DNA of 64,000 nucleotides from JAQVEM01 sp964601205 (GCA_964601205.1 CAZRML010000007.1:56269-120268), one strand, 5' to 3'. Counted from the first letter of the stretch, positions 16,866 through 26,891 are shown. Notes: a model not told the origin generated them from the letters alone. Program-made: numbers and translations.

Positions 16866-17912
16866 ATGAATGATAAAAATAAAGAAATAAGTAAGTTAGA
16901 AATAGAAATAAAAAAGGAACTTGACAGTTTTTACGATAAACTGGTTTCAATAAAAGATTTAGGCGGACTTGAAGATATAAGAACAGAGTACACAGGCAAA
17001 AAAAGTTTTATCATGAAATCATTAAAAGATATAGGGGGCCTGCCCCGGGACCTGAAACCAGTTATTGGCAGAGAGTTAAATACTGCCCGGAGCAAAATTG
17101 AGTTAGAGATTCTGAAAAAGGAAAAGTTACTAAGAAATATTGAGTATGAAAAGAAACTTAAAAATGAGGGTATTGACCTATCATTACCCGGAAGAAAAGT
17201 GGTTACAGGGAAAAAGAATATAATATCCAGGGTTATTGAGGAGATTGAAGAAATATTTATTGGAATGGGGTTTAACATTGCAGAAGGTCCGGAGGTTGAA
17301 ACGGATTATTATAATTTTGAAGCATTGAATACCCCCCGGGACCACCCGGCAAGGTCACTGCATGACACATTTTTTGTTTCTGAGAATATTTTACTCAGAA
17401 CTCAGACTTCACCGGTTCAAATAAGATATATGGAGAAAAATAAGCCTCCGATACTGATAATATCTCCGGGGAAAGTATACAGGAGGGATTATGATGTATC
17501 ACATACCCCGATGTTTACCCAGATAGAGGGTCTGGTGATAGATAAAGGAATAAATTTTGGGAACCTTAAATGGACACTTGAAACATTTTCACACGAAATT
17601 TTTGGGAAGGACAGGAAGGTTAGATTCAGGCCCCATTATTTTCCTTTTACAGAGCCAAGCGCTGAAGTTGATGTATCCTGCAATATATGTGGAGGGAAGG
17701 GGTGCCGTGTATGCTCTGGAAGCGGGTGGCTGGAAATACTTGGCGCCGGAATGGTAGACCCCAGCCTGTATTCATTTGTTGGCTATGACCCGGAAAAAGT
17801 TAGTGGTTTTGCATTTGGTATGGGAATAGAAAGAATTTGTATGCTAAAGTACGGAATTGATGACTTAAGGCTATTTTTTGAGAATGATTTAAGATTCATA
17901 AATCAGTTTTAA
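16866..17912 (+). CDS. pheS: phenylalanyl-tRNA synthetase alpha subunit
   Basis: 348-residue catalytic subunit of the alpha2-beta2 enzyme. N-terminal coiled coil (1-85), then class II motifs: EGPEVETDYYNFEALNTPRD, the PRDHPARS.HDTFF block, GKVYRRDYDVSHTPMFTQIE and the motif 3 stretch GFAFGMGIERICML. A CNICGGKGCRVC cluster in the aminoacylation domain is a known variant and may bind zinc. The ATG at 16866 is used because the preceding in-frame residues lie inside rplT. It is separated from pheT by about 120 bases without a convincing terminator. Confidence 0.96.
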   Translation: MNDKNKEISKLEIEIKKELDSFYDKLVSIKDLGGLEDIRTEYTGKKSFIMKSLKDIGGLPRDLKPVIGRELNTARSKIELEILKKEKLLRNIEYEKKLKNEGIDLSLPGRKVVTGKKNIISRVIEEIEEIFIGMGFNIAEGPEVETDYYNFEALNTPRDHPARSLHDTFFVSENILLRTQTSPVQIRYMEKNKPPILIISPGKVYRRDYDVSHTPMFTQIEGLVIDKGINFGNLKWTLETFSHEIFGKDRKVRFRPHYFPFTEPSAEVDVSCNICGGKGCRVCSGSGWLEILGAGMVDPSLYSFVGYDPEKVSGFAFGMGIERICMLKYGIDDLRLFFENDLRFINQF

Positions 17913-18035
17913 CTCCAGATATAATTAAAATCTATAATATTTAATGGTGTTTTTATTTAATTAATTATTAAAATTATAACCAAAAATTTTTTTTAATAGT
18001 TCATATTAATTAATAAATGAGAGGAAAGTGAAGAA

Positions 18036-20450
18036 TTGAAAGTAACCCTTAACTGGATAAAGGAGTTTTTGGATACAGACAGTCTTGATCCAGAAAAAAT
18101 AGCCAGTATGCTTACTATGAGCGGAACCGAAGTTAAAAAAATTGAGAATGTGGGCATTAAGTATAAGAATATAATCACAGGAAAAATTTTGGAATCCCGA
18201 AAGCACCCGGATGCTGATAAATTGTCGGTATGCGTTGTTGGTACGGGTTCAAGAAAACTAAATATAGTATGTGGTGCTAAAAATTTTAAAACCGGGGACA
18301 GGGTAGCCGTTGCTCTTCCGGGAGCAATAATAAAAGATTTAACGATAAAAAAAAGCAGGATAAGGGGCCAGGTTTCTGAAGGGATGATGTGCTCTGAAAT
18401 GGAACTGGGTCTTTCTTCAGAGTCAGAGGGAATAATGATTCTGGATGATAGTTTCAGGGTAGGAGAAAGCTTTGCAGAATCAGCGGGTCTGAATGATTTT
18501 GTTTATGAATTTGAGATTACGCCTAACAGGCCTGATTGTCTGAGCGTAATAGGAATTGCAAGAGAGATAAGCGCTCTTACAGGTTTGAATTTCAGGGTTC
18601 CTGATTATAACTTAAAAAAAAGATTAAATATGGATTCGGATTTTATTATTGAGATAAAGGATCCCGGTCTCTGTTCAAGGTACTCTGCAGGAATTTTTAA
18701 TAATATTCCTGATATGGGATCTCCCTGGTGGCTTAAAAATAGATTAATAATGTGCGACATAAGACCGGTAAGCATAGTTGTTGACCTCACAAATTATGTT
18801 ATGCTTGAGACCGGGCAGCCGATGCATGCATTTGACAGGGATCTCCTGTACTCAAATAAAATCACGGTAAGGAAAGCAAAAAAAGGTGAAAAAATAAAAA
18901 CTATTGATGGTTCCTTAAGGATCCTTGACGATGATTCACTGATAATTGCAGACGAAAGTAAACCAGTGGGTATAGCGGGCATTATGGGAGGTAAAAATAC
19001 TGAAATAAACCCCGGTACAAGAAATGTTCTGCTTGAATCTGCAAACTTTTACGGTCCTTCTATTATGAGGACATCTAAAAAAATGGGGCTCCGGTCTGAA
19101 GCTTCCAATAGATTTGAGAAAAAAATTGACCCCAATCTTACTTTATTCGCAATCGGAAGGTTTGAAAGTATTGTAAGTGAAATTGCCGGTTTTGACATAA
19201 ATGCACGTTTATATGATAACTACCATAATAATATAAAAAGGCAGAGAAAGATAAATTTGAGAGTAAAAAATGTTAGTAAAACTCTGGGGAAAAGAATCAG
19301 TAAAAATCTGATATCAGAAATACTTGATGGTTTAAAGATTGAGAATAAGATTAAAAATGATGTTATAGAAGCAGCCATACCTTCTTTTAGATATGAGGAT
19401 CTGGAGAGGGAAGTAGACCTTGTTGAAGAAATAGCCAGAATCTACGAGTATGATAAACTGGATTCTATGCCAACTCCTGTGAGTGATAGAAGGGGTAAAT
19501 ATACATATTACCAGAAGAAAGTAAGAGAAATAAGGCAGCATCTGTGCGATATAGGTTTATGCGAGGTTATAAATTATTCATTTATAAATGCCAGAGAAAT
19601 AAAGAAATTTAGATTAAATCTTGAAAATGAATACAGGGATGCAGTAGAAATATTAAATCCCATTAATGAAGATTTTAAATATTTAAGGACATCTCTTTTA
19701 CCTGCGTTTATGAAGAATATAAAAGATAATATAAATCATAATATAAAAGATATAAGAATATTTGAGATTTCAACAATTTTTAAAAAAAGAAATAGTGATG
19801 ATTTATTACCCTATGAGATAAGCAAGCTCGGGATTATTTTAACCGGTAAAGCATTCCAGAAGAGCTGGAACGAGGCAGAGAGAAACATGGATTTTTATGA
19901 CCTGAAAGGCATACTGGAGTTTATGGCAGGGTTATATTTTCCTTACGGGAAATTAAGAATAATAGAAGATAAATATAAATTTTTTCACCCGGGGATAAGT
20001 GGAAGCATTAGCATCAATGGAAAAGTTATGGGCGTAATAGGCAGGGTGCACCCTTTGATAATTGAAGAGATGGAAATAAAACAGGATGTTTATTATATGG
20101 AGTTAAATCTGGATGATTTTATAAATAATATGGAAGAAATAAAGAAATATAAAACTGTACCCGCATTCCCTTCAATAGAAATTGACCTGGCGATTGTGGT
20201 TGACGAAAAAATTAAGAATGAAGATATTATAAATGAAATAAGAGGAAGTGGCACTGAATTATTAAAGGATGTACATCTTTTTGATATATACAGGGGGAAA
20301 CAAATAGATAAAGACAAAAAAAGCATGGCATATTCTTTAAGCTTCAGAGATGACTCAAGAACTTTAAAAGATACTGAAGTAGATATAATAATAAATAGGA
20401 TACTCGAAAACCTGAGAAAAAAGTTCAATGCAAGAATCAGGGATAAATAA
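18036..20450 (+). CDS. pheT: phenylalanyl-tRNA synthetase beta subunit
   Basis: 804 residues, normal length, beginning at TTG with GAGGAAAG ahead of it. Order: N-terminal LNWIKEFLD, OB-fold tRNA-binding domain (about 40-150, with ARKHPDADKL-like SRKHPDADKLSVC), the B3/B4 editing domain with EITPNRPDCLS, the B5 domain, a catalytic-like core (about 470-690) and the C-terminal FDX-ACB anticodon-binding domain (about 705-800, FPSIEIDLAIVVD). It pairs with PheS, and the B3/B4 domain hydrolyses Tyr-tRNA-Phe. Confidence 0.96.
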   Translation: MKVTLNWIKEFLDTDSLDPEKIASMLTMSGTEVKKIENVGIKYKNIITGKILESRKHPDADKLSVCVVGTGSRKLNIVCGAKNFKTGDRVAVALPGAIIKDLTIKKSRIRGQVSEGMMCSEMELGLSSESEGIMILDDSFRVGESFAESAGLNDFVYEFEITPNRPDCLSVIGIAREISALTGLNFRVPDYNLKKRLNMDSDFIIEIKDPGLCSRYSAGIFNNIPDMGSPWWLKNRLIMCDIRPVSIVVDLTNYVMLETGQPMHAFDRDLLYSNKITVRKAKKGEKIKTIDGSLRILDDDSLIIADESKPVGIAGIMGGKNTEINPGTRNVLLESANFYGPSIMRTSKKMGLRSEASNRFEKKIDPNLTLFAIGRFESIVSEIAGFDINARLYDNYHNNIKRQRKINLRVKNVSKTLGKRISKNLISEILDGLKIENKIKNDVIEAAIPSFRYEDLEREVDLVEEIARIYEYDKLDSMPTPVSDRRGKYTYYQKKVREIRQHLCDIGLCEVINYSFINAREIKKFRLNLENEYRDAVEILNPINEDFKYLRTSLLPAFMKNIKDNINHNIKDIRIFEISTIFKKRNSDDLLPYEISKLGIILTGKAFQKSWNEAERNMDFYDLKGILEFMAGLYFPYGKLRIIEDKYKFFHPGISGSISINGKVMGVIGRVHPLIIEEMEIKQDVYYMELNLDDFINNMEEIKKYKTVPAFPSIEIDLAIVVDEKIKNEDIINEIRGSGTELLKDVHLFDIYRGKQIDKDKKSMAYSLSFRDDSRTLKDTEVDIIINRILENLRKKFNARIRDK

Positions 20451-20453
20451 GAT

Positions 20454-21182
20454 ATGATAATAGGATTTCCTGGCACAAAGGGAGAAATTGAGGAAAGCAG
20501 CACCAGGCACAAATACCACTCTTCTCTAACTTTAGGTTATAAAAGCACCAGGGCGCTCATTGACCTGGGAGTAAAATATAACCCCGTATTAATGAGAGAA
20601 ATTAATGATTTTGATTTTATACTGATTACTCATGCTCATCCTGACCACTATATATGGACATTAAAGAATGAGGAAAGGATAAAAATTCCTGTATATACTA
20701 CTAAAGTTACTTTTGATTACGGTAAATATAAACCGAAAAATTACAGGATTATTGAACCTGATACAGAAGTCAGGCTAAGGGATTTGAAAGTAACTGCTTA
20801 CAGGGTTATTCACTCGCTGAGGTGTCCTGCAGTGGCATATAAAATCAGAGGTGACAGGAGTATAGTGTATGCTCCGGATATTGTTGATTTTGAAAAAGAT
20901 AAGAGCAGCATTTTGGAGGGAATTGACCTTCTGATAGCAGATGGGTCCAGCCTTAATGTTAATATGGTGAGAAGAAAAGATGATAAACTCTTTGGTCATA
21001 CCAGAATTGGGACAACTATTGGGTGGTGTAAAAAATACGGAATAAATCAATTAATTATCACTCACTGTGGTAAGCAGGTTGTTACCATGGACGAGCATGA
21101 ATTGGAAAAAAAGATTAGAGAATACTCAGAAGGAAAAGTAGAAGTAAAAGTTGCTTATGATAACTGGACGTTTAAGAATTAA
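20454..21182 (+). CDS. metallo-beta-lactamase-fold hydrolase
   Basis: 242-residue cytoplasmic protein of the MBL superfamily. Metal ligands are visible in order: THAHPDH (HxHxDH, about residues 57-63), a histidine in RVIHSLRCP, Asp in YAPDIVDF and the late histidine in IITHCGKQ. This resembles the RNase Z/PhnP-type branch of small MBL proteins. It begins 3 bases after pheT, so it ends that operon, and it is closed by a strong terminator. The substrate cannot be inferred; nuclease or cyclic phosphodiesterase activity would be usual. Confidence 0.8.
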   Translation: MIIGFPGTKGEIEESSTRHKYHSSLTLGYKSTRALIDLGVKYNPVLMREINDFDFILITHAHPDHYIWTLKNEERIKIPVYTTKVTFDYGKYKPKNYRIIEPDTEVRLRDLKVTAYRVIHSLRCPAVAYKIRGDRSIVYAPDIVDFEKDKSSILEGIDLLIADGSSLNVNMVRRKDDKLFGHTRIGTTIGWCKKYGINQLIITHCGKQVVTMDEHELEKKIREYSEGKVEVKVAYDNWTFKN

Positions 21183-21209
21183 AACGGGTAAGATTTTCTT
21201 ACCCGTTTT
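21181..21209 (+). terminator. strong intrinsic terminator after the pheST/MBL operon
   Basis: Perfect 13-bp stem (21181-21193 with 21197-21209), a TTT loop and a T-run. The 5' arm overlaps the MBL gene's stop codon. Confidence 0.92.
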
Positions 21210-21210
21210 T

Positions 21211-21557
21211 GACGCTGCATTACTTTATTTTAAAATAGTTTCTCTTCTGGCACCACCTCCTCGAATCAGGTAAAAGCTATAGTTTTAATAACTGTATTCC
21301 AGGTTTATGGACTTCGGTTAGACTGGCCACTTTCTCTGTTTATTCTAACAGGGGATAATGAAGATTTTATGGAGAATTTTTAAACAATAACTCCAATCAT
21401 TGTGTGGTTGTAATTGCTACAGAATTTCTTCATTTTCCTGTATTATAATCAAATTAAAAAATAAAGTATTTATCAGAGCATGAATAGTCTCAAGAATTGA
21501 ATTAGTTTATACTCTTTAACAAAAAAAACGTAACATGATTGTAAAAGGGAAAATAGA
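21211..21557 (+). other. 347-base intergenic stretch before the two-component system
   Basis: No credible ORF or RNA gene was found. It holds a 6-bp inverted repeat (GTTAGA near 21317 and TCTAAC near 21344) and a TATACT hexamer near 21510 that could be the -10 for the response regulator, without a good -35. A purine-rich AAAAGGGAAAATAG precedes the ATG at 21558. Confidence 0.5.
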
Positions 21558-22226
21558 ATGAAGATACTTATAATTGAAGATGAAAAAGCTGTAGCGGATA
21601 ATCTTAAAGCAGGATTGAAACAGCACAGGTTTATTGCTGAAGTGACTTATAGCGGTCAGGAAGGCTACGATATGATAAAAAATTATGATTACGACATAAT
21701 AATTCTGGACTTAATGTTACCTGATATGCGGGGAGAGGATTTGTGCAGAAAGATAAGAAAAGAGAGAGTAAATAGTTTTATAATTATGCTGACCGCCAAA
21801 AAACAGGTTGAAAATATAGTAGAGGGGCTAAATTGTGGTGCTGATGATTACCTTACCAAGCCGTTTGAGTTCTCTGAATTACTTGCAAGATTACGTGCTT
21901 TATTAAGAAGAACATCGGGGGACAAAGAAAACATATTAGAAATCTCTGACGTAAAAGTTTATATGAATAGGGAGCAGGTATTTAAAGGAAATAGTGAAAT
22001 AAAACTTACCAAAAAGGAATTTATGATTCTGGAATACTTATTAAGGCACAGGGGCCAGCTGATGAGCAGGAACCAGATCCTGGAGCATGCATGGGATAGA
22101 AATGTAGATATTTTCACCAATATAATTGATACGCATATAAAGAACATAAGAAGAAAGCTGGGAAAATCGGGAATGCTTATAGAAACCGTATATGGTTCGG
22201 GTTACAGAATGGTAGATGATGATTAA
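21558..22226 (+). CDS. OmpR/PhoB-family response regulator
   Basis: 222 residues. Receiver domain (1-118) with acidic pocket IEDEKAVADN, phosphoacceptor Asp in DIIILDLMLPDMRG, the Thr of IIMLTAK and the Lys of LTKPFEFSEL. The C-terminal winged-helix DNA-binding domain (about 128-222) has LTKKEFMILEYLLRHRGQLMS and TVYGSGYRM. It is the partner of the histidine kinase 21 bases downstream. The regulated genes are unknown; the adjacent arg operon has its own regulator. Confidence 0.93.
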   Translation: MKILIIEDEKAVADNLKAGLKQHRFIAEVTYSGQEGYDMIKNYDYDIIILDLMLPDMRGEDLCRKIRKERVNSFIIMLTAKKQVENIVEGLNCGADDYLTKPFEFSELLARLRALLRRTSGDKENILEISDVKVYMNREQVFKGNSEIKLTKKEFMILEYLLRHRGQLMSRNQILEHAWDRNVDIFTNIIDTHIKNIRRKLGKSGMLIETVYGSGYRMVDDD

Positions 22227-22247
22227 AAATAAGGCGGAATCAAGGTT

Positions 22248-23432
22248 ATGAAATTAACACTCCAAAAAAAATTACTGTTCTGGTTTGTGGTAATAATTCT
22301 TATTTCTTTCATACTCTATGGATTATTAATATACTTCGTTTATAGTTATAATCTAAGAGGAGAAAGATACATTATCAGTATAAGGGATCATCTAAAAGGA
22401 GTTGACCTTATAATAATTGAAAAATTAAGAGAAGGTAGCAGGTTTGAACCCTTTGGGGTTCCATCTCATTTAAAAATACTCCCGCCGGGACTTTTTTCAA
22501 GAGTTGTTTATACCATAACCGGAGGGGTACTGGTAATAATAATTATAGCTGTGTCAGGGGGTTTCCTGGTGCTGAGAAGAATGCTGAATCAGGTTAATCT
22601 GATTACAGAAAATGTAAGAGAGATAGACGAGAAGAAATTACATCTGAGATTGAACCTGAAAGGTAAAGATACTATTTCAAATATGGCGAGAGTATTTGAC
22701 AGCATGCTGGATAAAATAGAAAGTTCATTTAATAAACAGAAACAATTTGTTCAAAATGCCTCTCATGAGTTAAATACTCCGCTGACTGTGATGAAAACAA
22801 AAATTGATGTAATGAGACAGAAAAAAAATATTACCGGGAAAGAGTACAGGGAGACCATAGATGTAATTGATACTGAAATTATGAGGCTTTCTAAAATAAC
22901 AGAAGAGCTGCTAACTTTATCCGAAATTGAAGAAAAAGCTTTCAGGGATAAATTCAAAAAAATCAATGTCAGAAAGATTATTGAAAAGATAATAAAGCTG
23001 TTCGATAACCAGCTTATATCAAGAAATCTTAAGTTAAGAGCAGATTTCAAGGAAGGCAATTTCTTTATTGCTGGTAATGAAGTTCAGGTAGAGCAGCTTT
23101 TCTTCAATCTTGTAGATAATTCTATAAAGTACAGTATCCCTTCAGGGGACCTAAGAATAAGTGCTGGAAATGACATTGATGAAAAGTTTTTGATCTGTAC
23201 TATTATAAATAAGAGTGATGCCATTAAGGAAAAAGATATCCCACATATATTTGACCGCTTTTATAAAACTTCAACTAAAAAGGGTAAACGGAGTTTTGGT
23301 CTGGGCCTCTCTATAAGTAAAAAAATAGTTGAAAATCATAATGGAAAGATAGAAGTTAATTATAATAAAAATAACAAGAAAGTAACTTTCAGAATTTTAC
23401 TGCCTTTAGAGCCATCATCTGACGCAAAATAG
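22248..23432 (+). CDS. sensor histidine kinase
   Basis: 394-residue inner-membrane kinase. TM1 (about 9-31), a short extracytoplasmic loop of about 50 residues, TM2 (about 85-108), HAMP, then HisKA with phosphoacceptor His in NASHELNTPL and an HATPase domain with the N-box LVDNSIKYS and FGLGLSISKKIVENH. The very short sensor loop suggests sensing within the membrane or through a partner. It forms a two-component pair with the preceding regulator. Confidence 0.92.
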   Translation: MKLTLQKKLLFWFVVIILISFILYGLLIYFVYSYNLRGERYIISIRDHLKGVDLIIIEKLREGSRFEPFGVPSHLKILPPGLFSRVVYTITGGVLVIIIIAVSGGFLVLRRMLNQVNLITENVREIDEKKLHLRLNLKGKDTISNMARVFDSMLDKIESSFNKQKQFVQNASHELNTPLTVMKTKIDVMRQKKNITGKEYRETIDVIDTEIMRLSKITEELLTLSEIEEKAFRDKFKKINVRKIIEKIIKLFDNQLISRNLKLRADFKEGNFFIAGNEVQVEQLFFNLVDNSIKYSIPSGDLRISAGNDIDEKFLICTIINKSDAIKEKDIPHIFDRFYKTSTKKGKRSFGLGLSISKKIVENHNGKIEVNYNKNNKKVTFRILLPLEPSSDAK

Positions 23433-23515
23433 GAAATCTATATTCAGGTATTAAATAATAAGTATCAGCCAGAAAATCTACAATTCCGGATAGCTTAAAT
23501 AAAAATAAATTTATG

Positions 23516-23550
23516 TTGCATATTATTTGTAATTTATGTATAATATGCAA
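23516..23550 (+). promoter_or_regulatory. argC promoter inside an inverted repeat, candidate ArgR operator
   Basis: TTGCAT (23516-23521), 17 bases and TATAAT (23539-23544) make a near-consensus promoter 27 bases before argC. It lies within a perfect 10-bp inverted repeat, TTGCATATTA/TAATATGCAA, with a 15-base centre. The AT-rich TGNAT...ATNCA-like halves resemble ARG boxes, but the spacing differs from the E. coli and Bacillus consensus by a base. ArgR is encoded in this operon, so autoregulation by arginine is the obvious model. Confidence 0.6.
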
Positions 23551-23570
23551 AATAAATTGGAGGGTACTAA

Positions 23571-24635
23571 ATGAAAAGAATAATTAAAACAGGAATAGTG
23601 GGCGGCTCCGGTTTTACGGGTCTTGAGCTGGTTAAAATATTGAGCAGGCATAATTATGTAAAATTAATTTTTGCTACCTCCAGGACATATAAGAACCGGG
23701 CTGTCAGTGAAGTTTTTCCGTCATATCATGATAATGGTCCCGGAAAGCTTGTATTTATTGAGCAGGCAGATGAAAGTATTCTTAATGATATTGATTTAAT
23801 ATTTTTATGTCTGCCACCCCATAAGTCCATGGAATATCTAAAAGGGATATCTTCTCACCTTAATTTTAAAGTTATAGATGTGGGTTCTGACTTCAGGCTA
23901 AAGGACCCGGGAGATTACAGGTTCTGGTATGGAACCGAGCATATTATGAAAGATAAGCTCTCTGAATTCGTATATGGCTTACCCGAAATAAACAGGGAGG
24001 AGATAGTAAAAAGTAATTACATTGCCAATCCTGGATGTTATCCCACATCTGTTTTGCTGGGTATTGCTCCGGTTATAATGGGTGGAATAAATATAGAGGA
24101 TGTATATATTGATTCAAAATCCGGAGTGAGCGGTGCAGGAAGAAAAAATGCAGAAAAATTTCTTTTTACTAACATTGAAAGTAATTTTTATGCTTATTCT
24201 GCAAGTGGGCACAGGCATACAGGAGAAATTGAGCAGGAAATTAAAAATATTCTGGGTAAAGAGCTGAAAGTAAGTTTTACTCCGCATCTTCTTCCATTAA
24301 TCAGGGGGATATTCACATCAATATACTGTAAGATAAAAGAATTGCCGGAGAGTAGCAACACAGAGGAGAAAATATTCGGTCTGTTTGAAAAATTCTGTGA
24401 CGGGCTTCCTTTTGTTAAATTCACCGGCAGAGAAATACCCCGGCTTAAAGATGTGATAGGAACTAACATGTGCCTTATAAGCTTTAATTTTGATAAAAGG
24501 ACAAATACTCTTAAAATTTTTAGTGCGATAGATAATCTTTTAAAGGGGGCAGCAGGGCAGGCTGTACAAAATATGAATATAATGATGGGGCTTAATGAAA
24601 GAGAAGGATTGGATTTTAACGGGATATCATCTTAA
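23571..24635 (+). CDS. argC: N-acetyl-gamma-glutamyl-phosphate reductase
   Basis: 354 residues, normal length. It reduces N-acetylglutamyl phosphate to the semialdehyde with NADPH. Visible are the N-terminal GIVGGSGFTGLELVKIL Rossmann motif, the catalytic cysteine in IANPGCYPTSVLLGIAP, the SGVSGAGRK block and HRHTGEIEQE. First gene of argCJBDFRGH, with a GGAGG ribosome-binding site and a strong promoter. Confidence 0.96.
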   Translation: MKRIIKTGIVGGSGFTGLELVKILSRHNYVKLIFATSRTYKNRAVSEVFPSYHDNGPGKLVFIEQADESILNDIDLIFLCLPPHKSMEYLKGISSHLNFKVIDVGSDFRLKDPGDYRFWYGTEHIMKDKLSEFVYGLPEINREEIVKSNYIANPGCYPTSVLLGIAPVIMGGINIEDVYIDSKSGVSGAGRKNAEKFLFTNIESNFYAYSASGHRHTGEIEQEIKNILGKELKVSFTPHLLPLIRGIFTSIYCKIKELPESSNTEEKIFGLFEKFCDGLPFVKFTGREIPRLKDVIGTNMCLISFNFDKRTNTLKIFSAIDNLLKGAAGQAVQNMNIMMGLNEREGLDFNGISS

Positions 24636-24658
24636 ATGCCTAAAGGTGGGTTAAGGAT

Positions 24659-25903
24659 ATGATTAAAAGTAAAGTTAGCAAAAACGAAGATTTTAATATA
24701 ATTAAAAAAGGAACCATAACTACGGTACCGGGCGTATATGCATCTGCCTTGCACTGTGGAATAAAGAATTCAAAAAAACCGGATATATGTATAATTTATA
24801 TCCCCGGGGGCAGTAACTGTAGCGGCATATTTACTACTAACAGGTTTCTTGCAGCACCTGCAATAGTTACAAAAGAACAGCTTGTAAAAAGCAGAAATAT
24901 AAAAGCAATTGTCGTTAATAGCGGAATTGCCAACGCATGTACCGGCAAAGAAGGCTATATTAATTCAAAGAGGACGATTGATATTGCGGCCGGGTATCTA
25001 AACATCAGCAGCGAGAATATAATTGTGGCATCAACAGGGGTTATTGGGAAACAGTTACCAATGGACAGGATAGAATATGGTATAAAACAGTGCGTTCCCG
25101 GGCTTAGCACCGGTGATGGCCATAGCGCTGCGGAAGCAATACTTACCACTGATACGGTAACAAAAGAAATAGCAGTGTCTACTGGAATTAAAGGAGATAA
25201 AGAAATAATAATCGGGGGCATAGCGAAGGGTTCGGGAATGATAGAACCCAATATGGCAACACTTCTAACTTTTATAGCTACCGATGCAGGGGTTTCGGAA
25301 GACTTACTTGATGAACTCCTGCATGAGGAAGCCGAGAGCAGTTTCAATAGTATAACTATTGACGGCTGCCAGAGTACAAACGATATGGTGGTAGTCCTGG
25401 CAAACTCCCGGAGCGGTATTTTTATAAAAGATAAGAGGAATAAGTATTATAAAAAATTTAGAGATGCTTTTTCTTTTGTAATGAAGGACCTTGCAAAAAA
25501 AATAGTTATGGATGGTGAGGGAGCTACCAAGCTTATAAAAATAAAAATCATAAATTCAAAGGACATAAAAAGTGCAAAAAAGTTAGCGCTAAAAGTTGCG
25601 AACTCAAATCTATTCAAATCTGCAATGTTCGGGCAGGACCTTAACTGGGGAAGAATAAATGCAGCCCTCGGGTCAGCAGATTGTATTTTTGATCCCGATA
25701 AAGTTGATATATATATTGAAGATGTCCTGATTGTAAGAAATGGCATGGGTATAGATTTTGATAAAGTTAAAACTAAAAGTATTATGAAAGAAAAAGAAAT
25801 AAATTTTACTATTGATTTAAATTACGGAGGTAAGGATTTTGAAGTATTGACCGCAGATCTTTCGTTTAATTATATAAAGATAAATGGTTTATATCATACA
25901 TAG
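24659..25903 (+). CDS. argJ: ornithine acetyltransferase (glutamate N-acetyltransferase)
   Basis: 414 residues. It recycles the acetyl group from N-acetylornithine to glutamate, so the pathway is the cyclic one. The autoprocessing site lies in GMIEPNMATLLTFIATDAG, where cleavage before the Thr of ATLL gives alpha and beta chains and exposes the nucleophile. The TTDTVTKE block and a TGVIGKQLPM oxyanion-hole region are present. No argA or argE is needed if the enzyme is bifunctional, which sequence alone cannot show. Confidence 0.95.
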   Translation: MIKSKVSKNEDFNIIKKGTITTVPGVYASALHCGIKNSKKPDICIIYIPGGSNCSGIFTTNRFLAAPAIVTKEQLVKSRNIKAIVVNSGIANACTGKEGYINSKRTIDIAAGYLNISSENIIVASTGVIGKQLPMDRIEYGIKQCVPGLSTGDGHSAAEAILTTDTVTKEIAVSTGIKGDKEIIIGGIAKGSGMIEPNMATLLTFIATDAGVSEDLLDELLHEEAESSFNSITIDGCQSTNDMVVVLANSRSGIFIKDKRNKYYKKFRDAFSFVMKDLAKKIVMDGEGATKLIKIKIINSKDIKSAKKLALKVANSNLFKSAMFGQDLNWGRINAALGSADCIFDPDKVDIYIEDVLIVRNGMGIDFDKVKTKSIMKEKEINFTIDLNYGGKDFEVLTADLSFNYIKINGLYHT

Positions 25904-25952
25904 TTTATAACCTGAAAAATTTTTAATAGTTGATTTTAAAAGAAGGCAGAAA

Positions 25953-26891
25953 ATGAAAAATAATGGAGAAACAGACATGAATATTATGAGTAAGAAGGAG
26001 AATATATATTATTCAGAGAAAGCAGAGGTACTGCTGGAGTCGCTGCCCTATATTAAAGAGTATTTTGATAAAGTAGTGGTGATAAAAATAGGCGGAAGCA
26101 TGATGGAAGATAATGAAATACTGGAAAGTGCCCTCAATGATTTAATTCTTATGAAATATGTAGGAATAAAAGTGGTAATAATTCACGGTGGCGGCAAACA
26201 GATAAGTGATATGTCGGAGCAAAGGGGAATAAAAACGGAGTTTGTGGATGGCCTGAGAGTAACAGGAAAAGATTCTATTGATGTTGTGAAGATGGTATTA
26301 ATTGGTGATATAAACACGAAAATAGTGTCTTTTCTTAATAAACACGGAGATATAGCTGTAGGGGTATCGGGTAACGATGCCGGTTTTATAAGATGTACAA
26401 GGAAAGAATATAAAAAAGATGGCAGGGATATTGACCTGGGGTTTGTAGGTGAAATTGTTAGCATTAATTCTGAATTTTTAAATAATATTTTAAATAATGG
26501 CTATATTCCTGTAATCGCTACCATGGGTTCTGACCTGGAGGGCAATATATATAATATAAATGCCGATACTTGTGCTGCCAGAATTGCCATCTCTCTAAAT
26601 GCAAGAAAAATGATATTGCTTACCGACGTTGATGGGATAATGAAAGACAGTCATGCAGGAGGGCATTTAATATCAAAATTAACTATAGAGCAGAGCCTTG
26701 CTCTTATAAAATCAGGTAAAATCAGTTCGGGGATGATACCAAAAGTAAAGGCCTGTGTAGATGCGCTGGAAAATGGTGCAGAAAGAACTCATATATTAAA
26801 CGGCACCAGAAAGCATTCTGTGCTTATAGAAATATTTACTGATAGAGGTATCGGTACAATGATAACAGGTAAAGAAGTCGGGGAGGTATGA
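25953..26891 (+). CDS. argB: acetylglutamate kinase
   Basis: 312 residues from the first ATG. This is slightly longer than usual because of about 25 N-terminal residues before the helix NIYYSEKAEVLLESLPYI, which is typical of arginine-sensitive hexameric enzymes. Amino-acid-kinase motifs VVIKIGGSMM, IIHGGGKQIS, GVSGNDAG and LLTDVDGIM are clear. Alternative in-frame ATGs at 25977 and 25986 exist. Arginine feedback inhibition is plausible from the N-terminal helix but unproven. The stop overlaps argD by 4 bases. Confidence 0.94.
   Translation: MKNNGETDMNIMSKKENIYYSEKAEVLLESLPYIKEYFDKVVVIKIGGSMMEDNEILESALNDLILMKYVGIKVVIIHGGGKQISDMSEQRGIKTEFVDGLRVTGKDSIDVVKMVLIGDINTKIVSFLNKHGDIAVGVSGNDAGFIRCTRKEYKKDGRDIDLGFVGEIVSINSEFLNNILNNGYIPVIATMGSDLEGNIYNINADTCAARIAISLNARKMILLTDVDGIMKDSHAGGHLISKLTIEQSLALIKSGKISSGMIPKVKACVDALENGAERTHILNGTRKHSVLIEIFTDRGIGTMITGKEVGEV

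Noticed and set aside
21317..21350. GTTAGA/TCTAAC inverted repeat in the intergenic stretch
   Set aside because: Six-base arms with a 21-base loop are expected by chance, and no adjoining transposase or target duplication was found.
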